Shown one piece after another: positions 35,160-43,696 of a DNA stretch of 64,000 nucleotides; the stretch's first letter is position 1; the number at the start of each line of letters is the position of its first letter. A program made the translations under genes and the position numbers. This DNA comes from Pseudomonas sp. ATCC PTA-122608 (GTDB lineage: Bacteria; Pseudomonadota; Gammaproteobacteria; Pseudomonadales; Pseudomonadaceae), in contig NZ_LPNO01000013.1 of the NCBI RefSeq assembly GCF_001952855.1, forward strand, positions 308,970 through 372,969, read 5' to 3'. The notes under the pieces are model-generated. The model was given only the letters and a program-made list of their open reading frames with translations, ran no database searches and was not told the origin of the DNA.

Positions 35160-35180
35160 TGTCGTCCTGGTGGTGTGTGC

Positions 35181-35915
35181 TTATTGCACGCTGTAGTTGA
35201 AGGTGGCGGTGAAGCGCTGCTCGTTACGTCCACCGAAGGCTTGTTCGGGGAACGGTTTCACCTGCTTGATACGGCGCAGGCTGTTCGTGGCGGCCCGGTT
35301 GAGCAGCATGCTCGGCCCCGGGGTCTGGATCCCGGAGTCGAGAACGCGGCCTTGGCGGTCGACCATTAACCAGACAACCACCTCGCCACTCGGGCGTTCG
35401 AGGGACGCCTGGCGCCCGGTGGGGTATTGCTTGTATGTGTCCAGCTCGTTGCGCAAACCCTTGAGGTAGCCGCCTTCCAGTGCCTGGCCGTCGACTTTCG
35501 GCGGCGCGGGCGGTGCTGCGGGTGCCGGCGTGGGTGCGGGAGCGGCTTGCACGGGCTTGGCGGCGACCGGCGCGGGTGCAGGCACAGGCGTCGGTTTGGC
35601 GACCACCGGCTTGGGCACGGGTTTCGGCTTGGGCTCAGGTTTTGGCAGTGGCTTTGGCACCGGTTTGGGGGGCGGAGGCGGCGGGGCGGGTTCGGCCTCT
35701 TCGTCTTCGATCACCGGTGGCGGTGGCTCTTGCTCCACCACGGGCTCGGGGACCACTTCCGGCTCGGGCTCCACCAGGGCAAGTTCAACCGCCGACTCGT
35801 CGTACTGTGGCTGAATCTTCAGGGGTTGGGACTGGATACCCAGTGCAATCAGCACCAGGGCGATCAGGGCCGGGACACTGCCCAGCAGCCGACGCGCACG
35901 AAACAAGGCGTACAT
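35181..35915 (-). CDS. tonB: TonB energy-transducing protein
   Basis: The 244-residue TonB has an N-terminal membrane anchor (LLGSVPALIALVLIALGIQ). A periplasmic Pro-rich spacer follows: Glu/Pro repeats at about residues 48-80, then Lys/Pro repeats at about 80-120 and an Ala/Pro stretch to about 140. The C-terminal domain has GEVVVWLMVDRQGRVLDSGI and ends FTATFNYSVQ. It lies 2 nt after exbD and 21 nt before the receptor gene. Confidence 0.92.
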   Translation of the reverse strand: MYALFRARRLLGSVPALIALVLIALGIQSQPLKIQPQYDESAVELALVEPEPEVVPEPVVEQEPPPPVIEDEEAEPAPPPPPPKPVPKPLPKPEPKPKPVPKPVVAKPTPVPAPAPVAAKPVQAAPAPTPAPAAPPAPPKVDGQALEGGYLKGLRNELDTYKQYPTGRQASLERPSGEVVVWLMVDRQGRVLDSGIQTPGPSMLLNRAATNSLRRIKQVKPFPEQAFGGRNEQRFTATFNYSVQ

Positions 35916-35917
35916 GA

Positions 35918-36325
35918 TCAGGACTTTTTCGTGGCGATGGAGACAGAGGTAAAGCCACCCACGCGCAGGGTGTCCATCACCTCGACCAGGCGAGAAACTT
36001 CGACGCCTTTGTCACTGTTGACGATGATCGTCGACTTGCTGTCAGGCTTCTCGGCAGCCTTGAGTGCTGGCACCAACGCCTCGACGCTCATGTCCTTGCC
36101 GTCGAGCTGCAACTGCCCTTCCAGACCCAGGGTCAGGATGAATTTATTTTGCGGCTTGAGCTGTTGTGAACTGCTGGCGCTCGGCAACTGAGTCTTCATG
36201 CCCAGGGCCGGAATCACGTTCAAACTCACCAGTACAAAAAACACCAACAGGAACATCATCACGTCGATCATCGGGATCAGTTCGATGTGTGCCTTGCGCT
36301 TTTTGGGTTCATCCCAAGTTCTCAT
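35918..36325 (-). CDS. exbD: ExbD-type biopolymer transport protein
   Basis: The 135-residue protein has a single helix carrying the proton-path aspartate in ELIPMIDVMMFLLVFFVLVS, followed by the ExbD/TolR periplasmic domain (IIVNSDKGVEVSRLVEVMDT). It is the first gene of the operon. Upstream, 36330-36480 is notably AT-rich (AAAGCTTAAATTAAAG on the minus strand) and should hold the promoter; I could not pick a confident -10/-35 pair or metal-regulator box. Confidence 0.92.
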   Translation of the reverse strand: MRTWDEPKKRKAHIELIPMIDVMMFLLVFFVLVSLNVIPALGMKTQLPSASSSQQLKPQNKFILTLGLEGQLQLDGKDMSVEALVPALKAAEKPDSKSTIIVNSDKGVEVSRLVEVMDTLRVGGFTSVSIATKKS

Positions 36326-36514
36326 TCCGCTACCCCGCCGTTGATTAGGGGCGACACGCTAGCAACCAAAAATGACCGAATGGTTAACTTTAATTTAAGC
36401 TTTTAAGGCTCTAGGACGCGTCTTACAGACGACTCGTGGGTCTGTTTAACTACGTAATGAAACTGACACGACGCGAGTACATTCTTGGAGAATTTATTTC
36501 GCGAGTCCCTTTGC

Positions 36515-37069
36515 ATGAGCACTGTACTGCCGCATTTATCTACCCAGCGTTTGCTGTTGAAGCCTCTGCAAAAGGAGCAGGCCGAGACGTTGTCGGTGCT
36601 GGCCAACGGTCCCGATATTGCGAACAACACGGCTGCGATTCCATCGCCTTACACCTTGGAAACCGCACACGTCTTTATTGATGGCCAGGCAGAGAATTAC
36701 CGCTCGGGGCATTCACTGGGGCTGGGTATTCATTTGCGGGAAACGGGCGAATTGATCGGCGTGATCAGCCTCAGGTTATCTGCGGCTCATAGGAGTGGGC
36801 ACCTCGGGTATTGGGTGGCCGCCCATTGTCGAAGCCAGGGTTATGCCGCCGAAGCAGCGGCGCAGATCATGGCGTTTGGGTTTAGCGAATTGGCGCTGCA
36901 GCGTGTGGGCAGCCAGTGCTTTGCCCGTAACAAAGGGTCCGCTCGGGTCATGGAAAAAATCGGCTTGGGTTACGAAGGGTGCATGAAGGGCGCCTTCCTC
37001 AAGAACGGGGTCCACGAGGACATGTTGTTGTACGGCCTGGTGCGTGCCGACTGGACGGAGCGCGGTTGA
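36515..37069 (+). CDS. GNAT-family N-acetyltransferase (RimJ/RimL-like)
   Basis: The 184-residue acetyltransferase begins STQRLLLKPL like RimJ-type enzymes. It shows the acetyl-CoA site region LGYWVAAHCRSQGYAAEAAA and the NKGSARVMEKIGLGYEG motif that closes GNAT folds. ATG 36515 is chosen because the family N-terminus starts there; its ribosome site is poor, and a TTG start at 36485 would add ten residues. Its TGA shares bases with the ATG of the phoD gene (TGATG), so the two are cotranscribed. Confidence 0.88.
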   Translation: MSTVLPHLSTQRLLLKPLQKEQAETLSVLANGPDIANNTAAIPSPYTLETAHVFIDGQAENYRSGHSLGLGIHLRETGELIGVISLRLSAAHRSGHLGYWVAAHCRSQGYAAEAAAQIMAFGFSELALQRVGSQCFARNKGSARVMEKIGLGYEGCMKGAFLKNGVHEDMLLYGLVRADWTERG

Positions 37070-38637
37070 TGAGCGTCGATCACGACCGCCGTCGCGTACT
37101 GGGCGGGCTTGCAGTTGCCACCGCGTTTTCGATCCTCAGTCCTTTTGCCCGCAGTGCAGGCATCGACTATCCCTTCACCCTCGGCGTGGCTTCAGGCGAT
37201 CCGTTGCCCGATGGTTTCGTCATCTGGACGCGCCTCGCGCCGTTGTTCAATGCCGCAGACGGTCGCGGCGGATTGAACCGAGCGGTGCCGGTGCGCTGGA
37301 AGGTGGCCAGTGATGCGGCGATGACGCGGGTTGTGCGCCAGGGCGAGGTGATGGCCAGCGAGCGTTTCGCCCATTCGGTGCATGTGGAAGTCGCCGGGCT
37401 GGAAGCGGGTCGACCGTACTGGTACCAGTTCGAAGGCCTCGGCGCGCAAAGCCCGGTGGGGCAGTCGCGCACGGCCCCGGCGGTGCATGCCATGGCGTCG
37501 GCGCAACTGGGTTTTGTCTCCTGCTCCCATTGGGAGCGAGGCTACTTCAGCGCCTATCGTCACTTGGCGGCCGAGCAGCCGGACCTGGTGTTTTTCCTCG
37601 GTGATTACATCTACGACAGTTCCTACGCGGCCGACTCCGGCAAGATCATTCGCCCCCACGGCAGTGGCAATGCGCTGAACCTGGTGGATTACCGCAACCG
37701 TTACTCTCTGTACAAGACCGATCCGGATTTGCAGGCACTGCATGCCGCGGCGCCGAGTGTGGTCACCTGGGACGATCATGAGGTGCAAAACGACTACGCG
37801 AGTCAGTGGTCCCAGGACCCGAACATCCCGGCGGCGAGTTTTCTCAAGCAGCGGGCGGCGGCCTATCAGGCGTTCTATGAACATATGCCGCTGCGCTTGA
37901 GCAGCTTGCCGCGAGGGCCGGACATGCGCATTTATCGGCGTTTGGATTACGGCCGACTGGCGCGTTTCCATGTGCTGGATGGTCGCCAGTACCGCTCCGA
38001 GCAGCCGTGCATTCTGGCCAATGGCAGCCACAAGGGGCATATCGCCGCGAATACCTGTGCCGACCTGCGCGATCCCCGCCGCACCATGCTCGGCTGGGAG
38101 CAGGAAGCATGGCTGGATCAGGGCTTTGCCGAGTCCCGGGCACAATGGAACGTGATCGCCCAGGACCTGTTGGTCGCGCCGCTCACACAACGAGACCTGA
38201 CCAACCACAAGCCTGGCCGCTGGACCGATGGATGGGATGGTTACATGGCCAACCGTGAACGGATACTCGCTTCGATAGTGCGCAGGAAGGTGAATAACCC
38301 GGTGTTCTGGGGCGGCGATATTCACTCGTTCTGGGCGACGGACCTGCACGCTGATGGAGGGAATCTGGATTCGCCGGTGGTCGCTACCGAGTTTGTCGGC
38401 ACGTCGGTGACCTCTGACGGGCCGCCGTTTGAGGCGTTCAATGCGATCCTGCCCCTCAATCCCCATGTGAAGTTTTTCGACAGCCGCCAGCGCGGCTATG
38501 TGTCGGTGGCGCTTGGGGAGAAGAGCATGCTGACGCACTTTCGGGTGATTTCCGATCCGAAGGATCCGAATGCCAGCGTCTCGACCCTCAAGTCGTTTGT
38601 GGTGGAGCCGGGCAGGGCGGGAGCGATTGCGGTTTGA
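37069..38637 (+). CDS. PhoD-family alkaline phosphatase/phosphodiesterase
   Basis: The 522-residue exported phosphatase carries a twin-arginine signal: DRRRVLGGLAVATAFSIL near residues 5-22, cleaved near the Ala-Gly at about 30. An N-terminal Fn3-like PhoD_N domain precedes the Ca/Fe-dependent catalytic domain. Metal-site motifs are FVSCSHWERG, FFLGDYIYD, TWDDHEVQNDY, WNVIAQDLL and FWGGDIHSFW. It should release phosphate from phosphodiesters or monoesters in the periplasm or outside. No Pho box was recognised upstream. It is coupled to the acetyltransferase gene. Confidence 0.92.
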   Translation: MSVDHDRRRVLGGLAVATAFSILSPFARSAGIDYPFTLGVASGDPLPDGFVIWTRLAPLFNAADGRGGLNRAVPVRWKVASDAAMTRVVRQGEVMASERFAHSVHVEVAGLEAGRPYWYQFEGLGAQSPVGQSRTAPAVHAMASAQLGFVSCSHWERGYFSAYRHLAAEQPDLVFFLGDYIYDSSYAADSGKIIRPHGSGNALNLVDYRNRYSLYKTDPDLQALHAAAPSVVTWDDHEVQNDYASQWSQDPNIPAASFLKQRAAAYQAFYEHMPLRLSSLPRGPDMRIYRRLDYGRLARFHVLDGRQYRSEQPCILANGSHKGHIAANTCADLRDPRRTMLGWEQEAWLDQGFAESRAQWNVIAQDLLVAPLTQRDLTNHKPGRWTDGWDGYMANRERILASIVRRKVNNPVFWGGDIHSFWATDLHADGGNLDSPVVATEFVGTSVTSDGPPFEAFNAILPLNPHVKFFDSRQRGYVSVALGEKSMLTHFRVISDPKDPNASVSTLKSFVVEPGRAGAIAV

Positions 38638-38656
38638 CTAGCTGAGGAGGGCTTTT

Positions 38657-38791
38657 GTGGCGAGGGGGCTTGTCCCCCGTTGGGCTGCGAAGCGGCCCCG
38701 AAAATCTCATGCCGGGCTCTGCCTGAAGGGAAGCTGATTGCCTTCTGGGGCCGCTGCGCAGCCCAACGGGGGACAAGCCCCCTCGCCACAG
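38657..38791. repeat. REP pair of a second family (GGGGGACAAGCCCCC type)
   Basis: The inverted halves GTGGCGAGGGGGCTTGTCCC and GGGACAAGCCCCCTCGCCAC, extended by GTTGGGCTGCGAAGCGGCCCC and its complement, bracket about 45 bp. The sequence is unlike the GCGAGCAAGC family elsewhere in the window, so two REP families coexist here. It lies between convergent phoD and alaX genes. Confidence 0.85.
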
Positions 38792-38817
38792 GTTGTTTGC
38801 CAGCCAGAAGAGGATTC

Positions 38818-39447
38818 TCAATCCAGGCTGTATCGCACCGATAGTGCCCCTTTTTTTTCCGAAAGGGCCAGGATCTTTATCTGGCCCACGTCCCCCAATG
38901 CCTGCACATGCGTACCGCCGCAGGCATAGGCCGGCAGCTCGCCAAAACCCACTTCCCGCGTGCCTTCATCCAGTGCCATGTGGCGCGGCAGGTTGGCGGC
39001 GATCCATTGGTCGACTTGCCGCTGAATCACCTCGGCGTCCATGGCCTGGGCTGACGTACCGCGAATAAAGGTGATCTTGCCTTCGCCCGGCCAGTGATGG
39101 GCCTTGATCGGCATCCAGCCCAGGGTTTCGCCGGCATTGCCGATCAGGTGCCCGGCCGAGTGCAGGCGCGTGTGCAAGGTGCGGCGGTCTTCATCGACGC
39201 GTGCCTGTATCGCGCCGGGTGCTAAGGGGCGGTCGACGTAATGCACGATGCGATCGCCTTCCTGCACGACCTTCAACACCTGGCTTTCTCCCAGCCAGCC
39301 GGTGTCGCAAGGCTGGCCGCCACCTTGGGGGTGGAAGATCGTTGACTGCAGGGTCACTGCAAATTGGTTATCAAAAGGCGTGCATCCCAGCACTTCAAGT
39401 TCGGCATTCAAGTGGTCATGGGTAAAAAACAAGCGCTGGGTCATCAT
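38818..39447 (-). CDS. AlaX-type alanyl-tRNA editing protein
   Basis: The 209-residue free-standing editing protein hydrolyses Ser- or Gly-tRNA(Ala). It carries the zinc motifs HTRLHSAGHL and CGGTHV and the beta-barrel TIFHPQGGGQPCDTG of the AlaX-II type. It ends shortly after KKGALSVRYSLD, without the AlaRS oligomerisation domain. The start is ATG 39447 or the adjacent ATG 39444. Confidence 0.93.
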   Translation of the reverse strand: MMTQRLFFTHDHLNAELEVLGCTPFDNQFAVTLQSTIFHPQGGGQPCDTGWLGESQVLKVVQEGDRIVHYVDRPLAPGAIQARVDEDRRTLHTRLHSAGHLIGNAGETLGWMPIKAHHWPGEGKITFIRGTSAQAMDAEVIQRQVDQWIAANLPRHMALDEGTREVGFGELPAYACGGTHVQALGDVGQIKILALSEKKGALSVRYSLD

Positions 39448-39535
39448 CTACATCCGCATCAGGGTTTCGATCCGGCAGTATAAGAAGTGCGCCAATGGGT
39501 GATAATCCGTTCAAATCTCAATGGACTTGTGCGTC

Positions 39536-40468
39536 ATGAGCATCAATCTTCCCTTGCCACTACTCGGTGAAATGGCGATTTTCGTCAAGGTGGTGGAAAC
39601 CGGCAGCTTCTCAGAAGCCGCGCGGCAGTTGGGTGCATCGCCGTCGTCCGTGAGCCGCAGCATCTCGCGCCTGGAAAAAGCCCTGGCGACTCGCCTGCTG
39701 CAACGGACCACGCGCAAGTTGCGCCTCAGCGAAGGGGGCGAAGAGGTATTCAAGCGCTGCCAGGAAATGGTCAGCGCCGCGCGTTCGGTGATGGAAATCA
39801 GCGGGCAGTACACCCATGAAGCCGAAGGGCTGGTGCGGGTCAGCGTGCCCAAGGCGGTGGGGCGGTTTGTGGTGCATCCGCATATGCCGGAGTTTCTGCG
39901 GCGTTATCCCAAGGTCGATGTGCAATTGATCCTTGAGGACCGGCATGTTGACCTGATTGATGACAATGTCGACCTGAGCATCCGCATCACCGACAGCCCG
40001 CCGCCGGGCCTGGTGGGGCGGCAATTGCTGCCAATCGAGCATTTGATCTGCGCCACGCCGCAGTATCTGGCCGAGCATGGTACGCCGCAGCATCCCCATG
40101 ACTTGCTGGAGCACAGTTGCATCTACCTGGGCGAGACGTCGGGGGATGCGCGCTGGAAGTTTCGCCAGGGCAGCAAGGCGGTGACAGTCGGGGTGCGCGG
40201 GCGGTATGCGGCCAATCACACCGGGGTGCGGCTGGATGCGGTGTTGCAGCACGTGGGGATTGGCAGCTTGCCGTATTTCACGGCGCGGCATGCGCTGGAA
40301 GCGGGGGAGGTGGTGCAGGTGTTGCCGGGTTGGGATTTTATCGCGTCGTACCACGGGGATGCCTGGTTGCTGCATTCGCCGACGCGGTATCTGCCGCCGA
40401 AGTTGCGGGTGTTTATTGATTATTTGGTGGAGTGCATGGCTAAAGAGCCAACGCTGAAGAAACTGTAG
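39536..40468 (+). CDS. LysR-family transcriptional regulator
   Basis: The regulator of about 310 residues has an N-terminal winged helix (FVKVVETGSFSEAARQLGAS; SSVSRSISRLEKALATRLLQ) and a C-terminal periplasmic-binding-like effector domain (VDLSIRITDSPPPGLVGRQL) of the CrgA/DmlR subgroup. ATG 39536 is preferred; ATG 39521 in frame is possible, and neither has a strong ribosome site. It is divergent from alaX. The last ~80 codons become markedly G/T-rich in third position before the REP pair that starts at the stop codon. Confidence 0.92.
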   Translation: MSINLPLPLLGEMAIFVKVVETGSFSEAARQLGASPSSVSRSISRLEKALATRLLQRTTRKLRLSEGGEEVFKRCQEMVSAARSVMEISGQYTHEAEGLVRVSVPKAVGRFVVHPHMPEFLRRYPKVDVQLILEDRHVDLIDDNVDLSIRITDSPPPGLVGRQLLPIEHLICATPQYLAEHGTPQHPHDLLEHSCIYLGETSGDARWKFRQGSKAVTVGVRGRYAANHTGVRLDAVLQHVGIGSLPYFTARHALEAGEVVQVLPGWDFIASYHGDAWLLHSPTRYLPPKLRVFIDYLVECMAKEPTLKKL

Positions 40469-40563
40469 GAGCGAGCTTGCTCGCGATGGACGTTAACGAT
40501 AACGCGTGCATCCTGAATGCACGCGGCGCCTTTGAGTTCTTCGCGAGCAAGCTCGCTCCTACA
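40466..40563. repeat. REP pair identical in plan to the giant-palindrome core
   Basis: TGTAGGAGCGAGCTTGCTCG and CGAGCAAGCTCGCTCCTACA bracket about 55 bp. Read in reverse, the interior (GGCGCCGCGTGCATTCAGGA, then TTATCGTTAACG) matches the centre of the giant palindromes at 2264-2362, 12134-12232 and 47216-47313. It directly overlaps the last base pairs of the LysR gene. Confidence 0.9.
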
Positions 40564-40574
40564 GTGGGTCCGTG

Positions 40575-40982
40575 TTAGTGCTTGGGCTGGTCATTGGACA
40601 TGGCCAACAACTGCTTTTCCTGGTTCCAGTCGAACGGTTCGTCGTTCTGTTCAGCTTCGAAGCGACGTTCTTCCAGGGCCTGGTACAGGTCTAGTTCGTC
40701 GTCGGGCATGAAGTGCAGACAGTCGCCACCGAAGAACCACAGCAGGTCGCGCGGCACCAAGTGAGCAATTTGCGGGTAGCGCAGGATGACCTGGCTCATC
40801 ATGTCCTGGCCCAGGTACTGGCTTTCGATCGGGTCGATCGGCAGCAGGGCGCGCAGTTCATCGAAGCGCTCCAGGAACAGAAGGTGGCTTTCCTCGGGAA
40901 CCTGTTCGGCTTCGCCGACGGCAACCAGGATGCTGCGCAGGTGGTCGAGCAAGACGAGATGATCGGCAACGACATTGGACAC
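40575..40982 (-). CDS. Small conserved acidic protein next to fadE
   Basis: The product has 135 residues from GTG 40982, chosen because TTGAGGA lies nine bases upstream; an upstream TTG (41003) would place the ribosome site inside the gene. It is soluble, acidic and helical (HLVLLDHLRSILVAVGEAEQ; FGGDCLHFMPDDELDLYQAL). It corresponds in position to a conserved hypothetical gene I recall beside fadE in P. aeruginosa (PA2816/PA2817 area). Function unknown. A terminator hairpin in its leader separates it from fadE, so it probably has its own promoter. Confidence 0.75.
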   Translation of the reverse strand: MSNVVADHLVLLDHLRSILVAVGEAEQVPEESHLLFLERFDELRALLPIDPIESQYLGQDMMSQVILRYPQIAHLVPRDLLWFFGGDCLHFMPDDELDLYQALEERRFEAEQNDEPFDWNQEKQLLAMSNDQPKH

Positions 40983-41001
40983 GAGATAAGTCCTCAAGAG
41001 C

Positions 41002-41041
41002 AAAACGGGCGCGAGAGTATATAGCTCAAGCGCCCGTTTTT
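41002..41041 (-). terminator. fadE terminator embedded in the leader of the next gene
   Basis: AAAACGGGCGC and GCGCCCGTTTT form an 11-bp stem around a 17-nt AT-rich loop that includes GAGTATATAGC. T-runs lie on both sides, so it can act in either direction. The loop holds TATA-like hexamers that might serve the downstream small gene. Confidence 0.75.
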
Positions 41042-41056
41042 ATATGACCGCTGGGA

Positions 41057-43510
41057 TCAGCGGACTTTTCCCTCAGCCTGGCTCAGCTCTTCCTTGCTGA
41101 AATCATCCACGTCGATCACCTTGCGTCGCGCTGCTTCGGCGTCACGCAGGGTTTGCGCCTCGGCCGGTTGCAGCACGCCGGCATGCAGCGCGGCGTCGAT
41201 GGCATGTTCGCCAGCGGTCGGTTTGACCTGGCCGCTCTTGAGGCCTTCGTGGAGTTTTTTCTGCAACGGGTGGCTGTCGGCCAACAGGTCGTAGGCATGT
41301 TGCAGGGCGCCCACCGGATCTTCTGCGGACTGTGGGCGATAGCAGCCCGCCAGCACTGCTTCCAGGGCCGGGTCACCCTTGGCGCGACCAATCACCGCGG
41401 CCACTTCTGCATCCAGCGCATCGGACGGGCCCTTATGGCGACGACCGAGCGGGAACACGATCACCCGCAACAGGCAACCCAGCACCTTGTTCGGGAAGTT
41501 GGTCAGCAGTTCATCCAGTGCGCGCTCGGAGTGGCCAAGGCTTTCTTCCATGGCCCAGGCGAACAGCGGTTCCAGGTGGTCTGGCGAATCCAGGTCGTGA
41601 TAACGCTTGAGCGCCGCCGATGCCAGGTACATATGGCTCAGCACATCACCGAGGCGCGCCGACAGGCGTTCGCGACGTTTCAATTCGCCGCCCAGCAGCA
41701 TCATGCTCAGGTCAGCCAGCATTGCGAACGCAGCGGCCTGACGGTTGAGTGCGCGGAAGTAGCCTTGGCTCAAGCGGTTGCCCGGGGCTTTTTCGAAGTG
41801 GCCGAAACCGAGGTTCAGCACCAGGGTGCTGGCGGCGTTGCTCACGGCAAACCCGATGTGCTGCAGCAGCAGTCCGTCGAATTCCTTAAGGGCCTGGTCA
41901 TGGTCTTCGCGACCGGCCAGGGCCATTTCCTTGAGTACGAACGGATGGCAGCGAATCGCACCCTGACCGAAGATCATCAGGTTGCGCGAGAGGATATTCG
42001 CGCCTTCCACGGTGATGAAGATCGGCGCGCCTTGCCAGCTGCGGCCCAAGTAGTTGTTGGGCCCCATGATGATGCCCTTGCCGCCGTGCACGTCCATTGC
42101 ATGGCTGATGCACTCGCGGCCGCGTTCGGTCAGGTGGTACTTGAGGATCGCCGACAGCACCGAGGGTTTTTCCCCCAGGTCGACGGCATTGGCGGTGAGC
42201 ATTCGCGCGCTGTCCATCAGCCACGCGTTACCGCCGATGCGGGCCAGGGCTTCCTGGATGCCTTCAAAGGCCGCCAGCGGTACGTTGAACTGCTCGCGCA
42301 CCTGGGCATATTGGCCGGTCACCAGGCTGGTGAACTTGGCCGCGCCGGTGCCAACTGCTGGCAGGGAAATCGAACGGCCTACCGACAGGCAGTTCATCAG
42401 CATCATCCAGCCCTTGCCGAGCATTTCCTGGCCACCGATCAGGAACTCCAGGGGAATGAACACGTCCTTGCCGGAGTTGGGGCCGTTCATGAACGCGGCA
42501 CCCAGTGGCAGGTGACGGCGGCCAATTTCAACGCCCGGTGTGTCGGTGGGGATTAGCGCGAGGCTGATGCCGAGGTCTTCTTTGTCGCCCAGCAGGTGGT
42601 CCGGGTCGTGGGCCTTGAACGCCAGGCCAAGCAAGGTCGCCACCGGGCCGAGGGTGATGTAGCGTTTTTCCCAGTTCAGGCGCAGGCCGAGGGTTTCCTT
42701 GCCTTCCCATTCGCCTTTGCAGATCACCCCGGTGTCGGGCATGGAGCCGGCGTCGGAGCCGGCCAGCGGACCGGTCAGGGCAAAACACGGGATATCGTCG
42801 CCACGGGCCAGGCGTGGCAGGTAATGGTTGCGTTGTTCATCGGTGCCGTAGTGCAGCAGCAATTCGGCGGGACCGAGGGAGTTGGGCACCATGACCGTGG
42901 AGGCGAGGTCGCCGCTGCGGGTCGCGAGCTTCATCGCGACCTGGGAGTGGGCGTAGGCGGAGAAGCCCTTGCCGCCGAATTCCTTGGGGATGATCAGGGC
43001 AAAAAAGCCATGCTGCTTGATGTGTTCCCAGGCGGCGGGCGGCAGGTCCATGGCCTGGCCGATTTCCCAGTCGGTGACCATGGCGCACAATTCTTCGGTG
43101 GGACCGTCGATGAAGGCTTGTTCTTCTTCGGTCAGTTGCGCCTTGGGATAGGCCAGCAGCTTGTCCCAGTCGGGGCGGCCGCTGAACAGCTCGCCATCCC
43201 ACCACACGGTGCCGGCGTCGATGGCGTCGCGCTCGGTCTCGGACATCGGCGGCAGGACTTTCTGGAACCAGTTGAACAGCGGCGCGGTGAAGTACTTGCG
43301 ACGCAGGTCCGGCAGCAGCAGCGGGGCGGCTACCACGGCGATCAGTACCCAGAAGATCAGCAGCAACCAGCCTGGTGCGTGGCTGAAGGCGCCCATCGCC
43401 AAGAGGTAGACGGCGACCACGCCGATGGCGGGCAGGGGCGCGATGCGCCGGTGCGCCAGGTAGGCAATGCCCACCACCAGAACCAGTATCCACAACAACA
43501 GCATATTCAA
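41057..43510 (-). CDS. fadE: Long-chain acyl-CoA dehydrogenase (FadE type)
   Basis: The 817-residue FAD-dependent dehydrogenase performs the first step of beta-oxidation. Two N-terminal membrane helices (about residues 3-20 and 28-62) anchor it, as in E. coli FadE, and are absent from short acyl-CoA dehydrogenases. The catalytic core has CFALTGPLAGSDAGSMPDTG, GLRLNWEKRYITLGPVA, HAMDVHGGKGIIMGPNNYLG and VEGANILSRNLMIFGQGAIR. A DUF1974-type C-terminal extension of about 290 residues completes the FadE architecture. ATG 43510 or the ATG two codons later could start it. It is divergent from the transglutaminase-like gene. Confidence 0.94.
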   Translation of the reverse strand: MNMLLLWILVLVVGIAYLAHRRIAPLPAIGVVAVYLLAMGAFSHAPGWLLLIFWVLIAVVAAPLLLPDLRRKYFTAPLFNWFQKVLPPMSETERDAIDAGTVWWDGELFSGRPDWDKLLAYPKAQLTEEEQAFIDGPTEELCAMVTDWEIGQAMDLPPAAWEHIKQHGFFALIIPKEFGGKGFSAYAHSQVAMKLATRSGDLASTVMVPNSLGPAELLLHYGTDEQRNHYLPRLARGDDIPCFALTGPLAGSDAGSMPDTGVICKGEWEGKETLGLRLNWEKRYITLGPVATLLGLAFKAHDPDHLLGDKEDLGISLALIPTDTPGVEIGRRHLPLGAAFMNGPNSGKDVFIPLEFLIGGQEMLGKGWMMLMNCLSVGRSISLPAVGTGAAKFTSLVTGQYAQVREQFNVPLAAFEGIQEALARIGGNAWLMDSARMLTANAVDLGEKPSVLSAILKYHLTERGRECISHAMDVHGGKGIIMGPNNYLGRSWQGAPIFITVEGANILSRNLMIFGQGAIRCHPFVLKEMALAGREDHDQALKEFDGLLLQHIGFAVSNAASTLVLNLGFGHFEKAPGNRLSQGYFRALNRQAAAFAMLADLSMMLLGGELKRRERLSARLGDVLSHMYLASAALKRYHDLDSPDHLEPLFAWAMEESLGHSERALDELLTNFPNKVLGCLLRVIVFPLGRRHKGPSDALDAEVAAVIGRAKGDPALEAVLAGCYRPQSAEDPVGALQHAYDLLADSHPLQKKLHEGLKSGQVKPTAGEHAIDAALHAGVLQPAEAQTLRDAEAARRKVIDVDDFSKEELSQAEGKVR

Positions 43511-43696
43511 TCCTCCGTGAAACCAGATGCGAAATCACCTCAGAGCTTAGTCGGCATCCGAACAAGCGGGGTGATGAGGGTGTTACGTGGTGTGCCGACA
43601 ATGATCAGCACCAGGCGCCGACATTTGGCTGAATCGTCGTTATCCCAGGTGCAGGCCTGTGGTTAGACTCAGGGTTTGCTATCTGAGATTAACCTC

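Noticed and set aside
33237..35369. A 710-codon open frame on the plus strand
   Set aside because: It lies wholly antisense to the TonB receptor and tonB genes, has valine/glycine-biased composition and no recognisable domain. It is a by-product of GC-rich codon bias.
41153..42556. A 467-codon plus-strand frame
   Set aside because: Antisense shadow of fadE, whose domains are intact.
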